Assembly: GCF_000143535.2 (NCBI RefSeq)
Contig: NC_037314.1
Span: 1,798,001-1,862,000, forward strand
DNA from: Botrytis cinerea B05.10
Lineage: Eukaryota > Ascomycota > Leotiomycetes > Helotiales > Sclerotiniaceae
Reading direction: 5' to 3'
DNA: 64,000 nucleotides
The notes under the pieces are model-generated. The model did no database searches. It worked only from the letters and a program-made list of their open reading frames with translations, and was not told the origin of the DNA. This document shows, in pieces, positions 1-11,329 of the stretch. Every line of letters begins with the position of its first letter. Position 1 is the first letter of the stretch. Position numbers and translations under genes: made by a program.

Positions 1-657
1 GAATATTCCTTCTAATAGTTCCTGGCAAAAGCCTTCATAGAATCCATCACCTGCTCTGAAACCTTTGAATATAACGTCGGAAGGGTCGCATTCCACAAAT
101 ATTTTAAGAACACGAACGGATGTGCAATCAGAAAGTCCAAGTAGAGGCGATACAATCCAACCTCTTGGAGGACTGTTCCAACCTGGACCTAGACGAAGTT
201 CTAGTGTACTGATAGAGTTGCGATATTGGGCTGGCAGACGCGCGAGCAATGGCTTCTTCGTCTTGAAATAGCGGCCTGGGTGGACAGGGAAGATGCGGAA
301 GGTATAGGTTGAGAAGAAGTGGTGCGATGATTCATTGTAAATTTGTTTGCAGACAGAGAATAGAGAGAGGAGTTTCTGACGATGAATGATGGAAAATGTT
401 GTAGGGTCGAGGTCGATAATCGAAGGGAAAGGGGCGAATATAAGGGCATAAATTTTGGTTCGTAGTTCGGAGGGCAGAGAGAGAAATGGGAATGGTTGTT
501 TAAGTTTGCGAGTGGCGAGAGTGATATCTTCAGCATCAGATGGATATGCTGAGGGGTAGGTGGATGAGTTTGGGGTTGTGGAACCAGATACGGGTACGCT
601 GGCTATTGCCCGACGATTCCGTAGGGTTAATGTATGATGTCTCATAGACGGCGCCAT
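1..657 (-). CDS. F-box-like fungal protein, cut by left edge
   Basis: An uninterrupted reading frame of 219 codons runs from an ATG at 657 to the first base of the window, so the 3' end is missing. After a Ser/Thr/Pro-rich N-terminus, residues about 60-75 read LPSELRTKIYALIF, the usual opening helix of fungal F-box-like proteins. It is followed by a conserved-looking Cys-Lys-Gln-Ile-Tyr-Asn-Glu segment typical of the same families (heritable 'VCKQIYxE' motif after the first helix pair). These proteins are often substrate adaptors of SCF ubiquitin ligases, but many have no known partner and the role here is inferred only from this motif. It is divergent from TIM50, sharing an 845-bp promoter region. 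No intron is needed in the visible part. The family assignment is moderate; the coding call is strong because the frame stays open to the window edge with good protein character. Confidence 0.75.
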   Translation of the reverse strand, partial: MAPSMRHHTLTLRNRRAIASVPVSGSTTPNSSTYPSAYPSDAEDITLATRKLKQPFPFLSLPSELRTKIYALIFAPFPSIIDLDPTTFSIIHRQKLLSLFSVCKQIYNESSHHFFSTYTFRIFPVHPGRYFKTKKPLLARLPAQYRNSISTLELRLGPGWNSPPRGWIVSPLLGLSDCTSVRVLKIFVECDPSDVIFKGFRAGDGFYEGFCQELLEGIF

Positions 658-1502
658 ATCTATTATTATTGATCAAGTAGGAGTGAGTAAGTAGGTACGT
701 CGGATAGCCAAATTGTGAAGTTGTGGTTCTCGTCGATATACTGTAGAGTTTTGGGTGTTAGGTTTGTTGAGTTTGAGATGAGTGACGGAACCAAGTGGAT
801 AGAATCGCGTGCTGGGAAAGAGATACTGATTCAAAATCACAGATAGAAAAAGGTGAATCGCGCGGTATCTCAAATGATGAATAATGGAATAATATTTAAA
901 ACTTCAATTACACACAAGAAGAATCCTTCTATCAAGACTTTGCGTCGAGTGAATTCGGATAGATTATGAGGCAGGTCGGAAATACTCTCAAAACATGAGT
1001 ATGCCAATGAGATATGGAATGTTAGGACACCACGGGACTGAAGTTGTAATTGAGTAGCCGGTGCTCTTTCAAGCACCGGCTTAACATCCAATTCTTGAAA
1101 GTGTCATATTCGTTCTCCTCAGATTGTTCAACTCTTCGTCCACGGTTATTGTAGGCGCGATGAGTATAAATTTCTGTCCACTGAGTGTCAACTTTAAGGA
1201 AAAAAGAAAAAAGAAGATCAGAATCCGCAGATCAATCGATGTTTTTATGGTGGGGAGTTTGACGCCAATTGAGCTAGTATCAATAGGTACTAGCGTCCAT
1301 AATTCCCGCCCGCATCATGGTCGAAATTTGTATTTTGTTGCTTGCGAGGGAAAACTTAAGGAATCAGGTTATTTTATTAGGCCAAAAGGAACTTTGAAAG
1401 TTTCTCTTTACTGACAAGAACTTCATTAATATTCAATGCGATTTCGCATATAGTCTTTTCTTTATCGACGTAAGCTGTGCATATTGATTCTTTTCCTTCA
1501 TA
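658..1502. other. Divergent promoter region between the F-box-like gene and TIM50
   Basis: This stretch holds no convincing gene. It should contain both promoters. A frame of 96 codons at 1124-1414 on the plus strand lacks protein character and is taken as chance. The only notable structure is the perfect hairpin listed at 1056-1081. Confidence 0.6.
1056..1081. repeat. Perfect 10-bp inverted repeat with 6-base loop
   Basis: AGCCGGTGCT (1056-1065) is followed by CTTTCA and then by its exact reverse complement AGCACCGGCT (1072-1081). It is GC-rich in AT-rich DNA and lies between two divergent genes, 400 bp from either start codon. It could be a dyad protein-binding site, an RNA hairpin in a 5' leader, or chance. 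Confidence 0.7.
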
Positions 1503-3279
1503 ATGTTGTCTAGAGCTATCGGAAGGTCGCTGCAAACGCCAGCTCTTAGAAATAGTTCGACAAATTTCCGAATAACCTCATCAACGTCATGGACTCGGTC
1601 GATGGCGAGCAACCGCCGCCAGCCCAAAAAGCCTACAGATTATAATAGACCTTCGGGTACGCCAACGCCATCCGGTCCGGCTGGGGCACAAGCCGCTTTC
1701 ACTTCGCCAAAATCAGGACTGAGTAGTGATAAATCTGGTAACCCAGACTTCTCCAAGGCACAAGATGAAGTGAGCAAGGGAGCTTCGTCACAGAGGAATA
1801 CTGTACCACAATCAGAGGGAGGGGGTGCCGGTGTACCAAACCCAGATGCAAGGAAAGGTGAAAGTCCAGACTTCTCTGGCAAGCAAGATGAATTCGAGAC
1901 AATCGCCGCCGACCCCGCACAAGCTGAATTCGAGAACAAACCTCTGCCAGATCTCACCCAAGGTATTCCTTCGACTTTGGATTTCGAGTTGGCAAATAGA
2001 AAATCGAAGGCTTCGCCATTGAACCTTACAGAAGCGGCAGACCCTGAAGAAGATGCCAGTGGTGGGGGTAAAGGTCGCGGGGAATTGCCAGCATCTGCGT
2101 ATGTTTCTTCCTCGGAAAGAAAGAGAAACCAAATGGCCAATTACATGTATCTTGCGTTCTTCATATCTGCGATCACTGGTACAGTATACATGGGAAGAAA
2201 TTGGGAAACAGAGGAAGAGGAAAAGCTACATGCAGAAACTGCTCCATCTGGATGGTCACTTACCGGCATGTGGAATCGTGTCAGGGCCCGAACCGGAGAC
2301 CAACTTGGTCACTATACCGAGCCAGCTTTTACCAAGCTACTCCCAGATCCAAGTCCCATGTTTGAGCGCCCTTACACCTTAGTTCTAAGCATGGAGGATC
2401 TTTTAATTCATAGTGAATGGACTAGAGAACATGGTTGGCGATTGGCAAAAAGACCTGGCGTGGATTATTTCTTGAGATATCTAAGTCAATATTACGAATT
2501 GGTCATCTTCACCACTCAACCATCTACTTTAGCAGAGCCAGTTATTCGAAAATTTGATCCATATCATATTGTCACTTGGCCGCTTTTCCGAGAGGCAACA
2601 CTCTATGAAAATGGAGAATATATCAAGGTAAAAATTCTGGACCAAGCTGTCATTGGTTTTACTAATTCAAGCACAGGACCTTTCATACCTCAACAGAGAT
2701 CTCTCAAAGGTCATATTAATCGATACTAAAGCACACCATGCGAAGAAGCAACCAGAGAACGCAATAATCCTTAAGCCATGGATGGGTGATGTCCAAGATA
2801 AAGAACTCGTTTCTTTAATTCCTTTCCTTGAATACATCCCTACAATGCAATACGCCGATGTACGCAAAGCCTTGAAATCATTTGAGGGAACACATATTCC
2901 TACAGAATTTGCCAAACGTGAGGCAATAGCAAGAAAGAAGTTCCAAGAACAACTTGCAGAGGAAAGAAAGAAACATGGAAAGAGAGGCGGTGGTGTAGGA
3001 TTACTAGGAAGTGCTTTGGGTATCAAGCCAGGTGGAATGATGATGACAGATCCTAATGAACAGAGTCTAGCGGATGCGCTTGCTCAAGGAAAGATGTTGC
3101 AAGATTTAGCGAGAGAAAGGGGGCAGAAGAACTACGAGGCATTTGATAAGGAAATTCGCGAGAATGGAGCAAAATGGCTAAAGGAAGAAGCCGAGATGGA
3201 GGAGAAAGCCAAAGAAGAGGGACTGAAGGCCATGAAGAGTGGAATGACAGGTGGTTGGTGGGGAAGTTCTTCGTCGTAA
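1503..3279 (+). CDS. TIM50: Tim50, receptor subunit of the TIM23 mitochondrial import complex
   Basis: Exons 1503-2627 and 2677-3279 (575 aa); the 49-nt intron begins GTAAAA, has an ACTAAT branch site and ends CACAG, joining EYIK to DLSYLNRDLSK in phase 0. Tim50 sits in the inner membrane and passes presequence proteins from TOM to the TIM23 channel. The N-terminus is an Arg/Ser-rich mitochondrial presequence. It is followed by a long Pro/Gly/Ser-rich matrix segment and one membrane helix at about residues 213-232. The intermembrane-space FCP1/NIF-like domain begins near residue 290 (TLVLSMEDLLIHSEW). The phosphatase DxDx(T/V) motif is absent there, as is normal for Tim50. The motif LNRDLSKVILID and the PENAI...PW segment match the yeast family pattern. 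A charged Lys/Glu tail follows. Length is longer than yeast Tim50 (476 aa) because of the N-terminal linker. The gene is essential in yeast and no defect is visible. Confidence 0.95.
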
Positions 3280-4733
3280 TGGTTGATGAATTAGAGGATT
3301 AAAACGGACGAGTTGTATATTTTATGTGTATCATGAATGAGGCGTCAAACGGAATGAAGGACCGAAAGCCTCGAATCTCACCTCTGCAAATGCGGCCGAG
3401 ATTGGATTGTGATATCTCAGTCATGCTTGAGAAGGATGGGCTATGCGATGTAGGATCGGTCACGACTCGAATGTTATTATGCATTTAGGTAGCGTAGCAT
3501 GGAAGCTCAATCTGTATCTGTATCTGTATGTACTATAAATGTCTGAATACTCCCACAGACCTTTTGCGTCGTGGTTTACATTGTCGGATTTGCGAAGCTC
3601 AATGCTTATTTTTATTGTACGAGCTTCTGCATCACTCCAAAATTATGAGTCTGTAAAATTGATTCGTGATTCAACCCCCCCCCCCCTCTCTCTCTCTCTC
3701 GTTGTATAAATCATACTGAAGTATACTAATTCTTGTGGAAACTAATAAGATGGAGGAGAATGGATGAGATTTATCGATGCAGTCCTGTCCGTCCGTTCCT
3801 GACCATGATGAAAAGTTTCTTCTTCGACGCCTCGACTTTTCTGGCTATATTCTCATGAATCATAAATTGGATGTTGATACTCAAGGCAATTAATCATCTA
3901 CCATGATGTATGTGAGTCTTTAATTTAAAATCTCCCATCATATCAGATCATATCACATCATATCATATCGTTCCGAATCTTTTACCTATGTTACTTCCAC
4001 GAAAGATACGAGGAGTTTTATTTTCGTAAAGAATACTGGGACTTCATGCGATCTGATTGTGTTTCTTAAGCTATCTATCTGGTTCTCCCTTTTGGCATGC
4101 TGCCATCTATTTCTCAATTCGTTCCTGTGTGTGTGCGCGAAAGCTAACTAATACCTGTATATATGTAACTTTCGTCTTTGTGTGTGTAGTGTCAGGATAT
4201 TCGTAGAGATTGGGTTCATGCGCATGATGTGCCTTTCTCTTCTACTTTTTCTTCTACTTTTTCTTCTACTTTTTCTTCTCGTGAACTCTTGTAACTTCAT
4301 TTCTTGGTGTTTTTTTTGGGGGGGGGGGGCTGTATTGTTTCTCTACTTCTTGGATGGAAAATGGCGTTGTTTATTTCCCGGTTTTATGGTTGGAGAGAAC
4401 TCTTTTCGTCCTGCATATCTTCGTCGTCGAGATGAGACCAAAAGCCTTTCCTGTCCTGTCCTGTCGCCCTTATATTTTTGATAAATTTCACTGCGAAAAG
4501 AACATAATCTTCAAGTCAGAATTTCCGCACGCGCTTGTGACACAAATGTGCTTGTAAACGGGAGATGTCGAGCAGTAAAAGTAAAATCTATGCTCGGAGA
4601 GAAATTGAAAGCAACTCGCATCCTTCTCACCTCCCCTCTCATATCCCTTCAAAAACAAACTTTCACACTCGAAATCCGCAACTCATCCCTGCATCATCTC
4701 TCCCAAGCTCCATGCCCCCAATCCTCCATTTCC
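3280..4733. other. Gene-free region with simple repeats
   Basis: This lies between the 3' ends of two convergent genes (TIM50 and the 1056-residue gene). It contains a poly-C tract running into (TC)n at 3675-3700, a 12-bp direct repeat (TTCTACTTTTTC, about three copies, 4238-4276) and a T-run followed by a G-run at about 4311-4329. Short open frames here are repeat-driven and not credible. Confidence 0.6.
3675..3700. repeat. Poly-C / (TC)n microsatellite
   Basis: About 12 C residues run directly into about seven TC units in the 3' flank of TIM50. Confidence 0.9.
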
Positions 4734-7700
4734 CTATATCTCCTCATTAAAACTCATTCGATTTCCAATCGCTCTCGCGCGCAAACTACCTCTCAATGCT
4801 TCGCCCGATCCCAATCGCATATGCGCGTGTGAATTTGCATTTGAATGTGAATGACTCCCCATATGAGCATTCATCACCCCCAATCCCACACTCGAACTCG
4901 TATTCGCATGGCTCGATTGCATACTCTTTCTTGCTCTTCGCTTCTTTCCCATACCCCCCATGTTTTCCCTGCTCATTTCCTGCATGACTCTCTCTGCCTC
5001 ACTACTTTTTCTATTCGATCCCAAACCGATCCCAGAACTAGAAGTCGAACGAGACCCCAATCTCTTCATCTCATCCGGTACATCCTGCCATCTAAGAACA
5101 ACTCTACATCTTCTCCGACCCATGCACCTCTTAACTCTCTCCCAACGGATCCTATCCCGTGTAATCCCTCTATAGAATTCACACCACCAAATTCCCTCGT
5201 TGGGAGACAACTCCTCGCTCACATCCACGCCACTCTCATCCACCATCAAATCACCATACGTGCGTAAATCCTCTCCCTTCACTCCCACCGCACGCGCAAA
5301 TTTCCTCGTTTCCCGTTGTAGCAATTCCGGATTTTGGGATACCTGCGCTGGAAAGGCAAGATAGGCATCATTTGGATCGTAGGGATGCGGGACTTCGATG
5401 GAGAGAAAATCGGCTGTGGGCGCGGTGTTGGGAAGCGGTATTTCGGGTGGAAATAGTGTTCGGGTGGAAAATTCAAAGATGGGGATTCCTTGGAAGGAGA
5501 AGTCGTGGTCTTGACGCTTGGCAATTTTTTTGGTGGGGAGATTGTGTTGGGAGTGCGAGAGGAAGGTCGGTTCGAGGAGGGAGGGCGGAATAGAGGTGTC
5601 GGGTTGGATGGGGTAGGTTGTTATGTTTGCGAGGGGGACAGCGATGCAGAGCCAGACTGTGGGGGTTGGCTTGGGGAAGTTGGGAGGTGTGGAGGTGGAG
5701 GTGGAGGTGGAGGTGGAAGGAAGGGTAGAGGAGGGTGAGGTGGTGGTTAGGAGAGGGCGTTGGATAAAGATCGAGAGCCAGGGGTGAAGATTGCCGTTTA
5801 TATCGGGTCTGTGGAGAGGTGTCAGCTATGATAAGTAAAATATTTGGTGGTTGTTGTCATTCGGATGATAGATGGGAAAGGAGAGGGGTGATAATGTGAG
5901 TGAAGGGAATGACAGCAAAAATACCACATGAACTGTCAGAGGAATGTAGAGTAGAATATGAGTACAATCAACGAGAAAAAGTAAAATGACAGCAACTTCG
6001 CCATCCCATCTTCCGCAACTCGAGAATCAAGTCACACAAACGCAACAAGAACTCCACTACCGCCACTCCACTGCAGCAGCTCTCATCACACCACTTCCCC
6101 ATATACAGCAATAACAGCAAAATCAACAACACAAATAAGAAACCACCCGCCCCAAAAGGGGGGAGGAAAGGAAAAAAAAAAAGATAAAACTCACAAACCC
6201 AACTCCACAACCTCAATCTTCTCACTACTCACAAGCCCATCCACCCCAAAATGCACCAAGAGCTCATTCCTAAACTCTCCCGTCCGTAAATCTGGCGTAA
6301 AATCATGAAACGATATACTTCTACATTCTTTCTTTGAGGAACCCGTCATGGAAGCGCGTTGGAGAAGATATTCGCGGAGTCCTTCGCCGGTGTGTGGATT
6401 AACTGAGGGAGGGAAAAATGGCGGTGTTGCTGGGGGGTCTGAGAAGGGTGGGTTGGGTGCGGCTTTTTGTGGTGTTTGTTGGTGGTGAGACGAAGAAGAG
6501 GAAGAGAAATAAGATGAGGTGTTGGAGGGAGAGCGAAAAGTATCGAAGGATGTGTGGAGATCTTGGGGATATTGTGCCGTGGTGTTTGCATTATGCGCTT
6601 CATTGGCGTTTGTATTCGCATCCATACCCATGGCCATACTTTCGCGATTATTCCCAAAAGACTCTCCACTCGTACCACCATTATTTCTCGCAGCAGTAAG
6701 ATCCTCCCCAATTTCAAATCCGCCTTCATCTCCACCTCCACTCACATCCTCTTCTCTCCTCCCCAAATTCTTAAGTCCCAAATCCACCAACGCCCCATCC
6801 CTCCTCACAACCAAATTACTCGCATCATGGACTCCTGTCCCCATGAGTAAGTCAAACGGCAAATCATTCCTCACTCCCACAACCGCCTGCAGTCTTCTAC
6901 TCGCAGCGCGCACAAACGGCGCACGATCATCTTGATGTTTTCTCAATATATGAGAAGCATTTCTTTGATCGACAGCTGCGTGATTAACGTGAGGAACCTG
7001 TGGATGTGGACCTTGCGCAATGTATTGAGCAGTGAGGTGATCGAGAACCGGCGAGTGAGGTTCTAAACGGCATGGAACGGATGGAGATGGAATATCAGTG
7101 GGGAAGACGGTGGTTGCGGAGGCGGATTTTGGGGATTGTTGGATTTGAGGTGAGGAAGAGGAATTGATGTGACGTGAATATGAAGGCACGCGTGAAGATT
7201 CCGTATTTTGTTGTTGCGACTCTGAATTATATTGTGCAGTTCCAGCTTCAGCCTCGTCTAAATCAACAGATTGAGGTGTATCAGCTGGTAAAGTGATCGG
7301 AGAATACGATGGAGCTCTGGATGCATCCATCTCTCCCTGATGCCATTCAGCATATGTGTGTTCCATTTTTCTTTTTGTTCCGATGGAAGGCGGAGTGGTT
7401 GGATTATTTCGATCAACGCGGTTGTGATAATATTTCCACTGGGATAAAGGTAAAGGTAAAGGTGAAGAAATACGTATGCGCGATGGTGATGGAGTATGAT
7501 TTGGAGTGGAATTAAAATCAGATTCGCTATCGTCGGTATCGTGGGTATTATCGGGGTCTGAAGGCGTAGCGAAACGATCACTCAGATCGGTCATGGATTT
7601 TCTCGGGTTATAAATGTAACCTGCTTGTTTTGCCGTAAGGGTGAAATCCCAACGTCCTGTTGCTGCAATTGGTTTTACGTCGGACTTGGCAATAAGTTCT

Positions 7701-8576
7701 GGAATTGATGCTGGTGGCGTAAGTGCCCTTCTCTTCGAACTTGGTGCATCAGAGAAATCGGATTCGGGATCGGAAGGTGAAGCGAGCCGAATATCTACAG
7801 CTGGTTCTGCAATCGGTGTTGGAACAGTTGTTGGAGGGTCTGCTGTTGTGATCACCTCGTCTCTATCGCTTGGTGTATCAGCAGGATCAAAGTCTGAATC
7901 CTCGTCGTCTGCGTCTGTTTCTCTATCTTCAAGATCGATATGGCTGGCAAGGCCGTACTTCGCTTTCTTTCCTGGTCTTTCGTCTGCCGTTCCTTCTGCT
8001 GGTCGTTTACCAGGCCAGGCACCAGAGCCCGCTGGGTGTAAAGATTTAGGGGTAGAAGTAGAAGAATCTTCTATCAATGATGGAAGAAGAGACGGCGTGG
8101 AAGATGGTTTGGATGGGAAAGAAGTGCAGGAGTTGTGGAGGTTAAGGCGGTGGAGGATATGAGGTGGGAGAGGGAATTTTCTTCCAGAATTTCCAACTGG
8201 TTTCTTTGGAGTGAATAGTTCTTGTTTTTCTAGAAAGAATGTAATTGTCAGTAAAGGTTTGATTAAGGAAGAAGTATGGACGAGAAAGAAGAGAGTTTAG
8301 TTCTTCCAAGCTTGGTCGAAAGGAAGACGATGAAGGGTCATCTTTCTCACCACCATAGACTGGAGACTCTAGAACATTGGATGAAGAAGGACAATAAACC
8401 ATTGAACCGATTGATACCTTCGAAGAGAATCACTAGATTATTGCCTCCCAAAGGAACACTATCACCATCTCCATCATCTCCCCCATCTCGCTAGGGACAC
8501 GATAGGGGGACTTACCAATATTTGCTTGGCCAATATTCCAATGTGGTCTAAGACCAGGAAGAAGAAACAAAACCAT
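4734..8576 (-). CDS. Unrecognised 1056-residue protein with low-complexity middle
   Basis: Three exons read on the minus strand: 8576-8516, 8229-6195 and 5808-4734. Intron 1 (286 nt) has donor GTAAGT, branch TACTGAC and acceptor TTTCTAG. Intron 2 (386 nt) has donor GTGAGT, branch GCTGAC and acceptor CCACAG. Both junctions keep phase and total 1057 codons including stop. An ATG at 8657 is in frame and would add 27 residues with a Thr run; I prefer 8576. I do not recognise the family. Visible features are a short hydrophobic N-terminus (VLFLLPGLRP), a basic patch PGKKAKY near residue 105 with acidic runs behind it, and long Ser/Thr/Pro/Asn/Gln-rich segments. A better ordered region spans the intron 2 junction (RNELLVHFGVDGL to NGNLHPWLSIFIQRP) and continues through IAVPLANITTYPI and WWCEFYRGITRDRIRWERV. 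A Ser/His-rich tail ends it. A nuclear location is plausible from the basic patch but unproven. Confidence 0.7.
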
Positions 8577-9906
8577 TGTGACAATGATTGAATTGGAAAC
8601 TGGTAATTTGTATAGTGTTGTTGTTGTTGTTGTTGCTGTAAGAAAGAAAAGCCACAAGATGTTGCATTCACAATTCCCTCAAAAGGCCATATCATTTGCA
8701 ACTTCGATTATGCGCATTCTCTCTATCTATCAACTATTCAATAATTCACACGCCTCCAAGCTTTCCAGCCTCTTGAGTTGAAGCTCTGATGATATTGATA
8801 TATTGATATTGAATATTGCATCCTTCAAGGTGAACGAAACAAATTACTGGCTACTAATAATTTCCTCCCTAGGAAATTTCTCGCTTAATTTTTATTGTGC
8901 AGCAATTCAATCGCAAGCAGAGGTGAATATCAAGAGTGAGATATCTCAATCCCGTGAGGATGATTCAGTTGATAGAGATGAGAAGCTGAAAATGTAGACG
9001 AATAAAAAGCTGAGACGGAGCTACACACCAAGTAATAATAAGTAACCTCTGCTAGCAATCTCCCATAATCAGATACTACAGTTCGAGATATATTCCACGC
9101 ACCCCACAAATACTCATTATAGAGAGAGAGCTCTTTTCTTGAACTTCAAGATATCATCTGATGATAGACTCAGTAGACAATAGGAGTTGAAAAGCAGAGA
9201 TGAGATAGAATGAGATGGTGTGGTGTTATTTACTTACTACATACAATTTTCTTTTCTATCTCTCATTAGTATAAGACTTTATTTATTATCTCATGTCATA
9301 GTCCCCTAATCCCTTCTTTACATCCTCAATTGCTCCCCACCCATATAGATAGCATATCATAAGGAATTCAGATAAAACTATCTATCCTTTCCATTCACCT
9401 ATCGATCTGTTCAACGACATGAATCCTGTAATTTTGCATCCAGCACAAAGACTATTCAAGATACACTATCCTTACATCCCCCAATGATATACCGCTTGCT
9501 CCTCACTTGTTCTTCACTTGTTCTTCACTTGTTAACAAACACTTGTCAACATCACCTATTGCCAACGCACTCACATGCATAATAATCTGTCAATAAACAG
9601 GCTCTTGACTTTTAACTTCATTATTAAGTATCTATTAAAGTTGATCTAAAATAACAAATATTGATCAACTCATTCATGCTTTTTGTATGCCCAGGATAAA
9701 ATGACCCGTTATATCCCATATCAGAAGAAAGTAATCCTATTGCGTCCAAAATGACACAATGCAAATCCAACGCCGCGCTTTCATTTATCGTAACGCGCAT
9801 ATGTACCGAGTTAGTGTGAAAGGATTTCCTCCACGTATCATAATCGTTTATACATATCAAGCCATCAAGGCCGAGAAAAGAAGTTTTTAAAAAGGGTATC
9901 AAGAAT
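8577..9906. other. Intergenic region, promoter of the 1056-residue gene and 3' flank of the GH72 gene
   Basis: No gene is supported. A (TTG)n run lies at about 8617-8638, inside the possible extended 5' coding or leader region of the upstream gene. A TTCTTCACTTG direct repeat is at about 9500-9533. The reverse frame at 9624-9902 is the 3' flank of the GH72 gene and lacks protein character. Confidence 0.55.
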
Positions 9907-11329
9907 CTATAGCCAGTACATGAAACCGAACATAACTGCGGCTAATCCTACACTCATGCCAGTAATCTCTTTACCACCGGATGCGCTACCCTTCTTTGTT
10001 GAGGTTGCAGATGCAGCTGATCCAGTTGCGCTTCCGGTAGTGGATGCTGATCCAGAAGTTGTCGTGGCAGTGCCAGTTGCTTCTTTCTGACCAATAGATG
10101 GCAATTTTACATCACCATCAACCAACCAGCCTCCGGAGGTTGATGAAGGGCAAGCAGGTGGTGTAAGAGTTGGGGAATAAGCAGAGCTTGCAACACCAGT
10201 TGGAGTCAAAGTTGACCACTGACTTTGGAGATTGGCGAAATCTGGAGAAACGGGCGTTGGAGTTCCGCCGCGAGAAAATCCACCTGCAACATTTGTTGCG
10301 ACAGCAGTAGCTGCAACAGTTGGTCCATAACTGATCAATCCATAATCATTGGCCTCTTCGATCCATTCATAAACAATTGCGCCAGACCATTGATCATCCA
10401 TATCCGAACCGAGAATTGCTGCTTGATCCTGGAATGTTCTGGGTTTGACGGTGTTGCATCCGGTCTCTGAGAAGAAAATTGGAATATTATAACCCTCAGC
10501 GTAAGTATTGAGGGTTTTGTAACCAGAGGTAGAGAAATCACTATCGCCACACCATTCATATGCGTTTAAACCGAAGAAATCGATAGCCTCGGAACTGTTG
10601 GTGCCGCAAGCAAGATAATTTTGAAGCATAGGACGTAATTCCGCAATATCTGCCGCAGAGTAACCAACGGGAATTTCACGATATCCTTTCGAAGCTCTGT
10701 ATGCCTTCATATCCCTCGCAGCGGCTTTGATAAATGGCGCCGCTAAAGATTGGTTGTTCGTAGCAATAACCTCATTTCCCACAAAGAATCCTAGAGTGTT
10801 ATCGAATTTGGCGAAAGCATCCATTACTTTACTGAATGCGGTGTATTGACTTTCGTTCCAGGTTGCATCAGTCTATTCAAAAAGTCAGCTATGTTTTTTT
10901 CTTTTTCTCTCGAACAATAATGTATGTCATACTGGAGTAATTGCGGTGTTGAAAGTATCCAAATCCAAGAAAAGGTAAACCCCAGCATCTGCGAAAGCTG
11001 TCATACACCCAGAGTGATCCCCTGAAGGGTCAACGTGGTAAACGCGAATGGCATTTGCGCCCAAGGTTTTCATCAAAGAGGCATCCAGTTGGCATTGATT
11101 AGTATCGATTAAAGGATCAGCTTCGGTCAACTGGTATGCGACACCTATGAAAATTGTCAGCCAAGAACCCAGGAATGTGATACACACATATCTTACCTTT
11201 GACGAAGAATTGATCACCATCACTTGTAAAGAATTTCGAGCCGGTTACAGAGATTGTGGCAATGGCGTTGACGGTAGTGATAGCTAGACTGGCAATCAAG
11301 CCAGCTCTGGCAACGGACTTTGAAAACAT
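9907..11329 (-). CDS. GPI-anchored 1,3-beta-glucanosyltransferase (GH72)
   Basis: Exons 11329-11197, 11144-10933 and 10872-9907 (436 aa); introns of 52 and 60 nt have donors GTAAGA and GTATGA and acceptors CATAG and AATAG, and all phases close. GH72 enzymes (Gas/Gel/Phr) cut and re-join beta-1,3-glucan chains at the outer face of the plasma membrane, lengthening wall glucan. A signal peptide covers about residues 1-22. The catalytic pair is visible: acid/base Glu149 in FFVGNEVI and nucleophile Glu251 in FFSETGC. The family motif IRVYHVDP is in exon 2. The catalytic domain is followed by a Ser/Thr/Ala-rich linker and a C-terminal hydrophobic GPI-addition signal ending FGFMYWL. No Cys-rich X8/CBM43 module follows, so this is the shorter GH72- subtype. 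The start ATG is the first in frame before the signal peptide. It reads away from a 3.2-kb gene-free flank. Confidence 0.95.

Noticed and set aside
1640..2140. 166-codon minus-strand frame
   Set aside because: Antisense shadow of TIM50 exon 1.
5968..6225. 85-codon hydrophobic frame
   Set aside because: It lies almost wholly in intron 2 of the 1056-residue gene between good donor and acceptor sites; kept only as a retention possibility.
7641..8162. 173-codon plus-strand frame
   Set aside because: Antisense shadow of exon 2 of the 1056-residue gene, whose strand is supported by two phase-matched introns.
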